A stretch of DNA of 64,000 bases from Epiperipatus broadwayi (taxonomy: Eukaryota > Onychophora > Udeonychophora > Euonychophora > Peripatidae). A model generated the notes under the pieces. That model was not told where the DNA came from and did no database searches. It saw only the letters and a program-made list of their open reading frames with translations. The stretch covers positions 7,554,093 to 7,618,092 of the forward strand of contig JAQFVV010000031.1 of the NCBI GenBank assembly GCA_028023455.1, given 5' to 3'. The position numbers and the translations under genes were made by a program. Below are positions 47,193-59,070 of the stretch, one piece after another. Each line of letters starts with the position of its first letter. The stretch's first letter is position 1.

Positions 47193-50173
47193 ATGAAAAA
47201 ACAAATACAAGTTAATCACGTAACCTGCTATCACTTGTTATTTATGTCCAAAAGATGGCGCTATACCAAAACCGCCGAACAAGTGTAAGATTTGTTTTAC
47301 ATAAACGAAAAAAGAGTCAGAAATTAACTACCTCTTTCATTTGCTCACTCCCAGATCAGCTGATTTCAAGTTGGTTTGCTATCCTCAGTGGGAGATAGAG
47401 TATAGAAACTAGATCTAAAACACTGACTCTCAAGTGTTTATGCAAAACGTTTCTATCAGATTGCAAGCGTGAATTTTTCAGACCGGAAAAGTCTTCAAAC
47501 CCAGCCTAGCAAGCTAGATATTTATATGGGTCTGATCTCAGTTCAGAATCACCATATAATAAAAGTCTCTGCAATATATATCATTGCAAGAAAACTCTAA
47601 AGGTACATTTATGAAAAAACAAATACAAGTTAATCACATAACCTGCTATCACTTGTTATTTATGTCCAAAAGATGGCGCTATACCAAAACCGCCGAACAA
47701 GTGTAAGATTTGTTTTACATAAACGAAAAAAGAGTCAGAAATTAACTACCTCTTTCATTTGCTCACTCCCAGATCAGCTGATTTCAAGCTGGTTTGCTAT
47801 CCTCAGTGGGAGATAGAGTATAGAAACTAGATCTAAAACACTGACTCTCAAGTGTTTATGCAAAACGTTTCTATCAGATTGCAAGCGTGAATTTTTCAGA
47901 CCGGAAAAGTCTTCAAACCCAGCCTAGCAAGCTAGATATTTATATGGGTCTGATCTCAGTTCAGAATCACCATATAATAAAAGTCTCTGCAATATATATC
48001 ATTGCAAGAAAACTCTAAAGGTACATTTATGAAAAAACAAATACAAGTTAATCACGTAACCTGCTATCACTTGTTATTTATGTCCAAAAGATGGCGCTAT
48101 ACCAAAACCGCCGAACAAGTGTAAGATTTGTTTTACATAAACGAAAAAAGAGTCAGAAATTAACTACCTCTTTCATTTGCTCACTCCCAGATCAGCTGAT
48201 TTCAAGCTGGTTTGCTATCCTCAGTGGGAGATAGAGTATAGAAACTAGATCTAAAACACTGACTCTCAAGTGTTTATGCAAAACGTTTCTATCAGATTGC
48301 AAGCGTGAATTTTTCAGACCGGAAAAGTCTTCAAACCCAGCCTAGCAAGCTAGATATTTATATGGGTCTGATCTCAGTTCAGAATCACCATATAATCAAA
48401 GTCTCTGCAATATATATCATTGCAAGAAAACTCTAAAGGTACATTTATGAAAAAACAAATACAAGTTAATCACGTAACCTGCTATCACTTGTTATTTATG
48501 TCCAAAAGATGGCGCTATACCAAAACCGCCGAACAAGTGTAAGATTTGTTTTACATAAACGAAAAAAGAGTCAGAAATTAACTACCTCTTTCATTTGCTC
48601 ACTCCCAGATCAGCTGATTTCAAGCTGGTTTGCTATCCTCAGTGGGAGATAGAGTATAGAAACTAGATCTAAAACACTGACTCTCAAGTGTTTATGCAAA
48701 ACGTTTCTATCAGATTGCAAGCGTGAATTTTTCAGACCGGAAAAGTCTTCAAACCCAGCCTAGCAAGCTAGATATTTATATGGGTCTGATCTCAGTTCAG
48801 AATCACCATATAATAAAAGTCTCTGCAATATATATCATTGCAAGAAAACTCTAAAGGTACATTTATGAAAAAACAAATACAAGTTAATCACGTAACCTGC
48901 TATCACTTGTTATTTATGTCCAAAAGATGGCGCTATACCAAAACCGCCGAACAAGTGTAAGATTTGTTTTACATAAACGAAAAAAGAGTCAGAAATTAAC
49001 TACCTCTTTCATTTGCTCACTCCCAGATCAGCTGATTTCAAGCTGGTTTGCTATCCTCAGTGGGAGATAGAGTATAGAAACTAGATCTAAAACACTGACT
49101 CTCAAGTGTTTATGCAAAACGTTTCTATCAGATTGCAAGCGTGAATTTTTCAGACCGGAAAAGTCTTCAAACCCAGCCTAGCAAGCTAGATATTTATATG
49201 GGTCTGATCTCAGTTCAGAATCACCATATAATCAAAGTCTCTGCAATATATATCATTGCAAGAAAACTCTAAAGGTACATTTATGAAAAAACAAATACAA
49301 GTTAATCACGTAACCTGCTATCACTTGTTATTTATGTCCAAAAGATGGCGCTATACCAAAACCGCCGAACAAGTGTAAGATTTGTTTTACATAAACGAAA
49401 AAAGAGTCAGAAATTAACTACCTCTTTCATTTGCTCACTCCCAGATCAGCTGATTTCAAGCTGGTTTGCTATCCTCAGTGGGAGATAGAGTATAGAAACT
49501 AGATCTAAAACACTGACTCTCAAGTGTTTATGCAAAACGTTTCTATCAGATTGCAAGCGTGAATTTTTCAGACCGGAAAAGTCTTCAAACCCAGCCTAGC
49601 AAGCTAGATATTTATATGGGTCTGATCTCAGTTCAGAATCACCATATAATCAAAGTCTCTGCAATATATATCATTGCAAGAAAACTCTAAAGGTACATTT
49701 ATGAAAAAACAAATACAAGTTAATCACGTAACCTGCTATCACTTGTTATTTATGTCCAAAAGATGGCGCTATACCAAAACCGCCGAACAAGTGTAAGATT
49801 TGTTTTACATAAACGAAAAAAGAGTCAGAAATTAACTACCTCTTTCATTTGCTCACTCCCAGATCAGCTGATTTCAAGCTGGTTTGCTATCCTCAGTGGG
49901 AGATAGAGTATAGAAACTAGATCTAAAACACTGACTCTCAAGTGTTTATGCAAAACGTTTCTATCAGATTGCAAGCGTGAATTTTTCAGACCGGAAAAGT
50001 CTTCAAACCCAGCCTAGCAAGCTAGATATTTATATGGGTCTGATCTCAGTTCAGAATCACCATATAATAAAAGTCTCTGCAATATATATCATTGCAAGAA
50101 AACTCTAAAGGTACATTTATGAAAAAACAAATACAAGTTAATCACGTAACCTGCTATCACTTGTTATTTATGT
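47193..50173 (-). mobile_element. 418-bp satellite, seven forward units plus a partial
   Basis: Units start at ATGAAAAAACAAATAC at 47193, 47611, 48029, 48447, 48865, 49283 and 49701, exactly 418 bp apart, with a partial from 50119. Units are almost identical; differences include CACGTAAC/CACATAAC and ATAATAAAAG/ATAATCAAAG, the latter recurring among units. It is the same family as the repeats at 7.8 and 28.9 kb, which are more diverged. Each unit carries one hammerhead-like motif on the minus strand and the string AGATGGCGC on the plus strand. No protein is encoded. High identity means recent amplification by unequal exchange or rolling-circle-type copying. Confidence 0.9.
47348..47394 (-). 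ncRNA. Hammerhead-like motif, first of seven in array
   Basis: Minus strand: CUCCCA, CUGAGGA, UAGCAAACCAGCUU, GAAA, UCAGCUGAUC, UGGGAG. Stem I is six Watson-Crick pairs. The CUGANGA and GAAA boxes are intact, stem III is the minimal AUCAGCUGAU, and cleavage is predicted after GAUC (between plus positions 47354 and 47353). It recurs every 418 bp through the array. Stem II is weak: three pairs above a U-U mismatch. Confidence 0.55.
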
Positions 50174-50222
50174 AAAACAAATCTTACACTTGTTCGACGG
50201 TTTTGGTATAGCGCCATCTTTT
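50167..50222. other. Inversion junction with 7-bp microhomology
   Basis: The forward array breaks at TTTATGT (50167-50173), a string present both where the forward unit stops and where the inverted unit enters. About 49 nt (50174-50222) then form the loop between mirrored sequences. Confidence 0.8.
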
Positions 50223-51476
50223 GGACATAAATAACAAGTGATAGCAGGTTACGTGATTAACTTGTATTTGTTTTTTCATAAATGTACCTTTAGAGTTTTC
50301 TTGCAATGATATATATTGCAGAGACTTTTATTATATGGTGATTCTGAACTGAGATCAGACCCATATAAATATCTAGCTTGCTAGGCTGGGTTTGAAGACT
50401 TTTCCGGTCTGAAAAATTCACGCTTGCAATCTGATAGAAACGTTTTGCATAAACACTTGAGAGTCAGTGTTTTAGATCTAGTTTCTATACTCTATCTCCC
50501 ACTGAGGATAGCAAACCAGCTTGAAATCAGCTGATCTGGGAGTGAGCAAATGAAAGAGGTAGTTAATTTCTGACTCTTTTTTCGTTTATGTAAAACAAAT
50601 CTTACACTTGTTCGGCGGTTTTGGTATAGCGCCATCTTTTGGACATAAATAACAAGTGATAGCAGGTTACGTGATTAACTTGTATTTGTTTTTTCATAAA
50701 TGTACCTTTAGAGTTTTCTTGCAATGATATATATTGCAGAGACTTTTATTATATGGTGATTCTGAACTGAGATCAGACCCATATAAATATCTAGCTTGCT
50801 AGGCTGGGTTTGAAGACTTTTCCGGTCTGAAAAATTCACGCTTGCAATCTGATAGAAACGTTTTGCATAAACACTTGAGAGTCAGTGTTTTAGATCTAGT
50901 TTCTATACTCTATCTCCCACTGAGGATAGCAAACCAGCTTGAAATCAGCTGATCTGGGAGTGAGCAAATGAAAGAGGTAGTTAATTTCTGACTCTTTTTT
51001 CGTTTATGTAAAACAAATCTTACACTTGTTCGGCGGTTTTGGTATAGCGCCATCTTTTGGACATAAATAACAAGTGATAGCAGGTTACGTGATTAACTTG
51101 TATTTGTTTTTTCATAAATGTACCTTTAGAGTTTTCTTGCAATGATATATATTGCAGAGACTTTTATTATATGGTGATTCTGAACTGAGATCAGACCCAT
51201 ATAAATATCTAGCTTGCTAGGCTGGGTTTGAAGACTTTTCCGGTCTGAAAAATTCACGCTTGCAATCTGATAGAAACGTTTTGCATAAACACTTGAGAGT
51301 CAGTGTTTTAGATCTAGTTTCTATACTCTATCTCCTACTGAGGATAGCAAACCAGCTTGAAATCAGCTGATCTGGGAGTGAGCAAATGATAGAGGTAGTT
51401 AATTTCTGACTCTTTTTTCGTTTATGTAAAACAAATCTTACACTTGTTCGGCAGTTTTGGTATAGCGCCATCTTTT

Positions 51477-51480
<4 letters not shown>
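50174..51480 (+). mobile_element. 418-bp satellite, inverted array of about 3.1 units
   Basis: The same monomer in the opposite orientation, again with a 418-bp period, ending at CTTTTGGACAT before (TA)n. Hammerhead-like motifs now lie on the plus strand at 50496-50542, 50914-50960 and 51332-51378. In the last, CUCCUA replaces CUCCCA, leaving a G-U pair. Together with the forward array it forms a palindromic structure of over 2.6 kb of potential pairing. Confidence 0.9.
50496..50542 (+). ncRNA. Hammerhead-like motif in inverted array
   Basis: Same sequence as the motif at 47348-47394, read directly on the plus strand. Two further copies follow at 418-bp steps. Confidence 0.55.
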
Positions 51481-51522
<42 letters not shown>

Positions 51523-51566
51523 TTTATGTTTATATATCCTATATATATATATATATATATATATAT
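51481..51566. repeat. (TA)n tracts
   Basis: Two TA runs separated by about 27 bp of TA-rich sequence at the end of the inverted array. Confidence 0.95.
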
Positions 51567-53815
51567 TAGGATACATCCACAAAATATTCATTAAATTAAC
51601 ATACTGATCTTTCAACTAAATTTCATTAACCATTAATTAGGTAATGAATGTTACAAAATATTGTAAAGCCACTATAATAATTAATGTATAACAAGAATAA
51701 TAATTGAACTAATAGAAACTAGAATCAGTTTTTTTTTTTTTAAATATAACACAATTGATGGAATTTAATATTAAAATCCAAAACTTTTCAAGCAGATAGG
51801 TTTTTAAATGCTTTTTAAATCTAGTTTATATGCTGCATCATATTTGTTGATAAAATATGGTCTTTTAATTTTCTCAATGGCTTTTATAATTTAAAACTGG
51901 CGAACTGTATCACATCTTTATTGAATTGTAGTATTTAAGAAATCTATATTATTATCCAAACCACAAAGTAAAAATGTTGATGAATAATTCTGCTTAATTG
52001 CAATAACATGACCATCTTTCCTAGCACTGATGTGACATTTTCTCTAATCCACCTAAGAGGTTCCACAAACTTCATGTGAAATTTTATAAACTCCAAATGG
52101 GATTAAACTCTTCAGTTGAACAGAGTATATTATAAGTAATAAAAAGATGAACTCAGATATATCATTAATATCTGTAGTTCATATCAATCGTCATTTGAAC
52201 ACACACAATATATATATATAATTACATATATTAATCATTCCAAAATGCAGCATAACGCCTCTCACATTTCAGCATTTTCTGATGTTTTTCTTTGTCTCAC
52301 ACATCAGCATAAAATATATGATAAAATGATTATTACTTACCAAAAAATAACAAATTTGAATTCTTTTGATAAATATTGTTGTTTACTACTGAAATAAATT
52401 TTAAATGTTCACATTTTATTTCTGTAAATATTAAAAAAAAATGTGATTGTAATCGAAACAATGATGTTACATATCATTGTTTTTAGAAAGATTATTTTCA
52501 AAACAACAAAATATTTTTTTTATTTCTGATTATTTTTTAACAATGAAATGAATACTTATTTATTTCTCTTATATCTAATGAATTATGCTTTAAAAGTTTA
52601 AAATTTTTGAATATTTATTGCAAAATTATATTTTTGTCATAAAGATAAAGCAGATTCTTTATGTCATAGCTTGTATTCTAATTTCCTTCAGGCCATATTT
52701 TCATTATCTGTTAATATAATGTTATATTTTTGAAAATAAAGTATTTCAAGTCAAAATAATTTATTAATAATTTTTATTTATTGATATCTAATAAATATAG
52801 TGCAAATTATTTTTTTAAAAAAAATTATCTAAAAGCATAATAATTTTGCAAATAAACATGTTTTTGTGTCATTGGAAATTACAATGTTGTAAAATGCCAA
52901 ACATTTTACAGCTTTGGCAACAGACAATGGCTGAACATGTCAGAGTGGAGGGTATGTCTATTGTAAGAATGGGAATTTTGAATTTTCTGCTTTTTTGCAT
53001 TCAATTTTCGGGGAAAAAAATATTATACTAAAATACACTATTTTACATGCGTTTTAACATATAATACTTATGAAAAATTCACTAGGAATCAAATTGGCCA
53101 AAAGACACAATAATTTGAGTCAACCACTTGTAAAGTTAATATATTAGTTCTTTACTATTTCTAAACATAATTAGATTATTAAATAGTAATGTCAATATGT
53201 AATGTGTTATTTAATTACTAGATGCATATAAATATTACTCCAAAACTATAATAGTTGATAAAATCAAACTAGAATTAAATTATAAATATTTTTATATACA
53301 ACAAAAATGTAAGATTCACAACACCAACATTATTTTTCATTCTAACAAAAATTAAATAATCTACATCATACCTATCTTATTTTAGAGTATCATTTTTATA
53401 GGTAGTATTTTTACAATCAATTTAAAATTTCAACTACTCACTATTATTTTATCTAGAAATATATTTAGCCAAGATTCATTTAAATTTCATGTCTATTTCA
53501 ATGAAGATAAGATTAACTGTTGTACTCTTATTGATGTATTTTTTGATCACTTTCTTTTGCTCTTTACATATACTTTTTCACACTTTATTGAGAGGACTGT
53601 TATTTCTGTATTGCTTTGTTACTAGAAATAATTCATACATAAGAACTGGTAATACATCTATTAACAATTTTTCGTTTTTACTTTTATATCCATATATAAA
53701 TCCTGTTATTTCTCCCAAAACACTCTAAGTTTAATTCTATAATTAATAGTATTCATCATATTTATATTTGTAATAATAATATGATAAAGATATTTGTAGA
53801 TTTAAAGTTGTAATT
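51567..53815. other. AT-rich non-coding DNA
   Basis: No recognisable features. The frames at 52846 and 53489 are short, hydrophobic or AT-driven, with no known motif. Confidence 0.55.
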
Positions 53816-53819
53816 TCAG

Positions 53820-55120
53820 TTTGTCAATCTTTATTTTTCCTTTTCAGTAAATTTATTAAATATTATTTTACTTGTATTATTTTTCATACTACTTTTCTAC
53901 TTTCATCTAATATCTCTTTCAACATTTTCTGAATCACAGAAGCATTATTTACCAATGTAATCATGCCATTCACAAAATCTAAATGATTTTAATAAACTCC
54001 ATCAGGTTTTTATTATTTTAGTTTTCCATTATAATTCACCAAATACTTTTTGTAAAACTGCTGAAGAAAGTTTTATATACCTATGAATCATGCTGTTGTA
54101 TACCTTTAAAAATTGTGATTTTCTTGCTGTCATTTTAATAATCCAATTTTGCATTTTGTTAAGTATTTTTTTAAATATGTCAATGTCTAAACCTGTAATC
54201 ATTTTGAAAGTGCTTTTAAAATAAATTATTTTTCAGAATTATTAACCCAAAGCATAATGATAATTCATATTCATCGGTAGTTTCAATAACTTTTCTAAAT
54301 ACTGTGGATTTGTGTTAAAAAGGAATTGTAAAATCCAGGTTGTGTTTTTGTTGGTATGTGTCCAAATTCCAGTGTAGATACGTTGTAATTATTATGGTAA
54401 TGATTTTGTATACAACTGATAAAAAGTAATATATTTGTAACTTCTAATATCTTATTTGTCTATTTTTTGAAATATCAATACCACAAATGCATTTTTCTAA
54501 TGATCTGTAACACTTTTATTGTTGAGACATTAGGTATATAGCTTTACCACCAATGTTTTCAATTCTTCAACAGTTTTTTTTAAAGTCTCCTCAATAATTT
54601 CATCATTTTCTGGTGATTTTTTTTTTTAAAGTACTAATGGAATATCTCCTATTTTTATTTAATATACTTGACAAGTAAAGAAATGTAATAAATATAAAGA
54701 ATATTTTAATTTTTTATTCTATAATGTAATTCTTTGTAGAACTTGTCTATACATTTCATAAAGGAATCTCTTCTTTTAATAATGTTTCTATCTTTTCTTC
54801 TTATTGATTAAACAATTTTTTACCCTATAATAAGATACTGTTTAACATTTTCAAGTTGTTATTCTCCATTATAGCTTTCTTTGCTAATTAGCTATTATGT
54901 TTTTTTTTTTTATATCATTATAAATAGTTTTTCCTGTTAAATTACAAATCTCATAATATCAATTTCTTCTTAATGGATAATTTTAAAATTTTTTATAGTT
55001 TCTTTTTTGACTCATTGTCTTGTATCAGTTAAACATTCAGTGGTAAATTTTGTAACTAGTTAATTTTGTCTGCAGTTCATAGTAGAGTAGCAGTTATATT
55101 TTTATTATTTTGACTAAAGT
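53820..55120 (-). pseudogene. Second decayed RTE-type LINE, RT region
   Basis: Similar to 10.3-10.7 kb in the other LINE relic; for example, both hold ACATT-GGTATATA-CTTT-CCA and AATT-CATCATT in the same order. On the minus strand near 53.98-53.94 kb the frame reads SFRF and, after a one-base shift, a segment matching the F-A-D-D box context, followed by IQKMLKEI. The two catalytic Asp positions read Asn-Gly (FVNG), so the RT is dead. Farther on come SSMKNNTSKIIFNKFTE-like residues, matching the post-motif region (L.MN.SKTK.MFN). Frames are interrupted throughout. Confidence 0.6.
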
Positions 55121-55159
55121 CTGAGCCATCTTTAATATTTTAAAACAATCAATATATAT

Positions 55160-55390
55160 ATATATGATAAACAAAACAAGTTATATTTTTTTTAATTTGC
55201 TTATAGCTTGCATTTAATGATCACTAGATGGAGTTTTACCAATAGCCCACTATCAATCGTTGTTTACATAAAACGCTAAAAGAGATAGAATTCAATATCT
55301 CTTTCAGAAAGAGATATTGAATTCTATCTCTCTCAGCGTTTTATGTAAACAACGATTGATAGTGGGCTATTGGTAAAGCTCCATCTAGTG

Positions 55391-55394
<4 letters not shown>
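55160..55394. mobile_element. Partial hammerhead-repeat copy folded into a palindrome
   Basis: After (TA)n, ATGATAAACAAAACAAG matches the start of the 405-418-bp family. From 55218 to 55394 the sequence is a 177-bp near-perfect palindrome (arms TGATCACTAGATGGAG... and mirror, centre CTCTTTCAGAAAGAG). Each arm is the first part of a family unit. The centre lies where a unit would reach the hammerhead cleavage site if the preceding 15 or so bases were lost, so two opposed 5'-truncated copies may have met head-to-head. Confidence 0.7.

Positions 55395-55453
<59 letters not shown>
55395..55453. repeat. (TA)n microsatellite
   Basis: A TA run of about 57 bp beside the palindrome. Confidence 0.95.
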
Positions 55454-55457
<4 letters not shown>

Positions 55458-56670
55458 AATAAATTTACCTATATATAAACTAAAATGATCAAATGGATTT
55501 ATTGTTTAAGAGTTCATAATGTCAGATGTGCTAACAATGGAAACAGTCTGAGCACCTCACATTCTACAGTCTGACATATTACCATTTTATTTAGCCGCAA
55601 AGAGCAAATCAAGTAATAGAATGGCTTCATTGCTTAGGAATTCTTTAAAAGTTTGATCACCAAAAGCATCAAAATCAAAATCATACTAAGGATCTTACAC
55701 TCCAACTCTCGCATTCTGGAAACTTTGAGCACTAAAAGTGCAAATATTGGAATTGAACTCAAAACTTTCAGATTTGGGAATTCTGAGAAGTTTAAGCATT
55801 TTGATTTGTTCATCATCAGACAAACCTAATAATTATCCACAATATGTTTTCTTTAGTTTTTATTTTCTGCAGTGAATAAATAGACCTGGTTTATTAATTT
55901 AGGATATTTTCAATCTTGATAGATGTTGCCTGATATACCTGAGTGAATTTTTGAGCAACTAACTATGAAAAAATTTTATGAAGCTGATGTTTCATTTCAG
56001 ATCTCCATACTCTTGATTTTATATCAAATTGGACCTAAATCACATATATATTCATCACTGAATCATCCACTTACTATCCATGAAAAATATATTAAAAATA
56101 TATTTCATATTTTTAATTGAATATGTTATATATACTAGAAGCAGTAATTTAATTCTTTATTAAAAATACAAAAATTAACAATTCAATTAATAAATCCAAA
56201 TTTTATGCCAAAATAGACTGTGTAAATTCAAGGAAATATTTATTTTAATAATCAGTATACTATTTGTTATTATGCATGACTTAGTTAGGAGGAAGATAAT
56301 TGCAGATATATTTTTTTTATAATTACTACAACATTGTGGTTCTCTCTCAAAAACTTAGACCATATCAAAACGAATTGGAATCTGAGAATAATAATTATTA
56401 TTAGCTATGTTTAGGGTACTGTGAATCACAAATAAGTTATTTTTGTTTCTGATAATGACAATTAGAGATGCTTGGATATTAAATCTTAAAAAACAAATCT
56501 AACTACACACAAAAAAAGCTATTATACCTTAATGGAGAATCTTTATAGCATCAGGAAAATTGCCAGTTAGTAGTAATTGCCAGTGTCCTGGTATCATCAA
56601 ATGGTGATAGGTTATATTTGTCTACATGGATATTATTCTCATATTTATATTATTTGTTATAAATAATAAA
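55454..56670. other. AT-rich non-coding DNA
   Basis: Nothing recognisable; the 60-codon minus frame at 55634-55816 has no motif. Confidence 0.55.
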
Positions 56671-56672
56671 TA

Positions 56673-57053
56673 TTAAGGCTATAATCTTAGACTATGGACC
56701 TAAAGTGTGACAGTAGGGACCTCTACAAATGTAAACACAAGATTAATGACTTTAAAAGACAAGATCAGTCACTCTCATCTTTGAACTAATTTTTAGATAT
56801 ATAGATGAATTTAATGCATTTTGATTTGACAGCATGAAGCTATTAACTAATTCACTGATTAAGTCCACAATTTCTATACAGTCTGTAATATGCTCTCAAA
56901 TTAAAATTCTTTAGTTTCACCTATATATTTAGAAATTAGGTCAAAGATAAGAGTGGCTGATCTTGTATTTTAAAGTCATTAATATTGTGTTTAAATGTGT
57001 AGAGGTCCTTACTGTTGCCTTTTAGGTCCACACTTTTAAGGTTATGGCCTTAA
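56673..57053. mobile_element. Small inverted-repeat element (MITE-like), about 380 bp
   Basis: Terminal inverted repeats of about 135 bp (56673-56807 and 56918-57053) begin TAAGGC-ATAA and share AGGACCTCTACA, ATTAATGACTTTAAAA and ACAAGATCAG-CACTCT. The interior is about 110 bp and non-coding. A partial relative lies at 36016. The superfamily cannot be told without a clear target-site duplication. Confidence 0.7.
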
Positions 57054-57138
57054 TATATTATGTAATGAGTATGCACTTTACAAATCATTAATTATAATTC
57101 TTTATTATAATAACAAATTCATGAAAATGTTTAATTCA

Positions 57139-57139
<1 letters not shown>

Positions 57140-57174
<35 letters not shown>

Positions 57175-57175
57175 T
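57140..57175. repeat. (CA)n(TA)n at PLE edge
   Basis: The same CA-then-TA pair that follows the PLE termini at 4.7 and 17.6 kb here precedes the GCAGGTTCATTC terminus. Confidence 0.85.
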
Positions 57176-57539
57176 GCAGGTTCATTCATGTTAAATAATT
57201 TAAATATTGATATACCAACGTTTTGATTTGATCACACAAGTCATCTACTGGTTGATAAAAAGTAGAAAGATGGTTGTAGAGGTGCTATAATCACTGATTT
57301 GAAAAAAAAAAAAAAAGTTAATGTTCCATCAATAGCAAAAATGTTAAATTAATAATTTTTTTTTAATTTTTTTTTTTCAAATAGGAAAAAATGTGCATGT
57401 ATCATCTCATTTATTGATACAATTTGGACTTTTAAATATCTCAATGGCTTCTCTAATTTTACACTGGTAGATATTATCACATTTGGATATGAGCCTGGTA
57501 CTAAAAAAACAGAGATAAAAATAAATAATCCCTCATGAA

Positions 57540-58394
57540 AAATCATGTGCCTGTCCAAAATTTTATGGACTTCCAAAAATTCACAAACCAGATACCCCCC
57601 TTTTTCCAATAGTAAGTGCAATAGAATCTCCAACTCATATTTTATTTAGCTATTTATCGGATTTCATTAAACATAAAATCCCATCTATTAAATCATATAT
57701 TAAAAACTCTTTTCATTTTATCTCTGTTTTAAAAAAAATTAATGCTATTGACATTTTGGTCAGTTTTGATGTTGTGTCTTTATTAACAAACATTACAATT
57801 GATGAAGCTTTAAATGTAATTTCACAATGCTGCAATTTACCAGACCATATTATGGCTTTGATTAAACATTGTCTCTTGATCACATATTTTATATACAATG
57901 GACAGCATTACAGACAAGTTTTTGTTACTCGTAGGCTCACTTATCTCAGGACTAATAGCTGATTTATTCATGGAAATATAGAAATCTGTGCTTTATAATT
58001 AAAACCCTCAATTGGCTCAGATACATAGATGAAACTTTTGTCATATGGCAAAAATGGAAAAAATAAATTAGATGATTTTTTCTTACATTTAAATAATATC
58101 CATCCTCATATTAAATTTACAGTGGAAACAGATGCTGATGAAAAACTCCCATTTCTTGATGTTGTAGTCACCAAAACACCAAATTGTTTATCTTTTTTGA
58201 TTTACAGAAAGAATACACACACGGATAGATATTTACATTTACATTCTCATCATCACTCAACTGAGATAGTATCCATAGCCAAAGCTCTTTTAAATAGAAC
58301 AATTAACCTTTCAGATAAGTCACATCTAAAAGAAAGAATAAATCATATTAATAGTGTTTTATTAGAAAATAGTTATAATTATAAATTTATGTAA
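57540..58394 (+). pseudogene. Penelope RT fragment
   Basis: Reading across frame breaks: FYGLPKIHKPDTPLFPIVSA (from about 57570), VSFDVVSLLTNITIDEAL (57757-57812, with the first catalytic Asp), a damaged GTPMG-type segment near 57.93 kb (GSLISGLIADLFME), LNWLRYIDETFVIWQ near 58.01-58.05 kb, and LPFLDVVVTKTPNCL then IYRKNTHTDRYLHLHSHH (58148-58254). The YIDD box reads YIDE, changing the second catalytic Asp to Glu. The N-terminal region and DKG box are absent, so this is a 5'-truncated, inactive copy. Confidence 0.8.
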
Positions 58395-58593
58395 AAAGCC
58401 TTTTTTCAAGCCCCAAATGGACAAAATACAAAACAAAAAGATGATAAGTCAGCTATTAGGATTTGTGTTCCATATGTAAAAGAAATTACAGACACTATTG
58501 GATGTATATTAAAATGCTATAATATCCATACATCATTTTCTACTCATAAAAAGATCAGCAATATATTAACCAAGCCTAAGGATTCAATCCCCC

Positions 58594-58887
58594 TTGAATA
58601 TCATGGAATTTATCAAATCTCATGGTGTTTATCAAGTCTTATGTGAAAAATGCAAAGCTTCTTACATAGGTATAAGTAATTGTCACATCAGTGTTAGGAG
58701 AAATGGGTATACTAATGCAGTTAAACAACACTCATCATCATCAACACTCTCACGCCATACTATAGATTCTGGTCATAAAAATGATTTTTTTCATACCAGG
58801 ATCACATCTAGATGTGATAATCTTTACCAGTGCAAAATTAGAGAAGCCATTGAGGTACTTAAAATGCTAGATTGTATCAATAAGTGA
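58594..58887 (+). pseudogene. Penelope GIY-YIG endonuclease fragment
   Basis: A 97-codon open frame with GVYQVLCEKCKASYIG as the GIY-YIG strands, VRRNGYTNAV with the conserved Arg, TLSRHTIDSGHKNDF (H..TGH motif) and REAIEVLK with the likely catalytic Glu, ending at CINK. The domain looks complete, but it is separated from the RT by stops and frameshifts between 58394 and 58594. Confidence 0.8.
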
Positions 58888-59070
58888 TATGAACTTCCTT
58901 CTATTTGGAAATTTTTTTTTTTTAAATATTACTAATTTAACATTTTTGCTATTGGTGGAACTTTAAGGATTTATTTGACATCAGTGATTGTAGTGCCTCT
59001 ACAACCACCTTTCTACCTTTTATCACACAGTAGATGATGTGTGATCCAGTCAAAACGTTGGTATATCATT

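Larger units (their letters stand above)
57176..59070 (+). mobile_element. Penelope element with inverted 3'-end copy upstream
   Basis: The plus strand carries a truncated RT and a GIY-YIG domain (57.53-58.89 kb), followed by 3' UTR to about 59.07 kb. The 5' side (57176-57508) is an inverted copy of the element's own last 290 bp or so, including the end of the GIY-YIG frame. Arms 57200-57508 and 58786-59068 match in reverse complement. This inverted terminal arrangement is a recognised Penelope trait. The full GCAGGTTCATTC terminus is present only on the left; the right end is cut or changed after GGTATATCATTATTTG. The family is the same as the fold-back at 4181-4698. Confidence 0.85.

Noticed and set aside
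47193-51480. CRISPR array
   Set aside because: Units are 418 bp and identical along their whole length; there are no short repeats with unique spacers.
53489-53728. 79-codon hydrophobic frame
   Set aside because: No motif; such frames are common by chance in T-rich DNA.
57206-57260. Hammerhead in the 57-kb/4.2-kb Penelope family
   Set aside because: A hairpin (GACTTG/CAAGTC type) is followed by GAAA or a variant, but the CUGANGA box is not present and its G8-A9 equivalents pair inside the hairpin.
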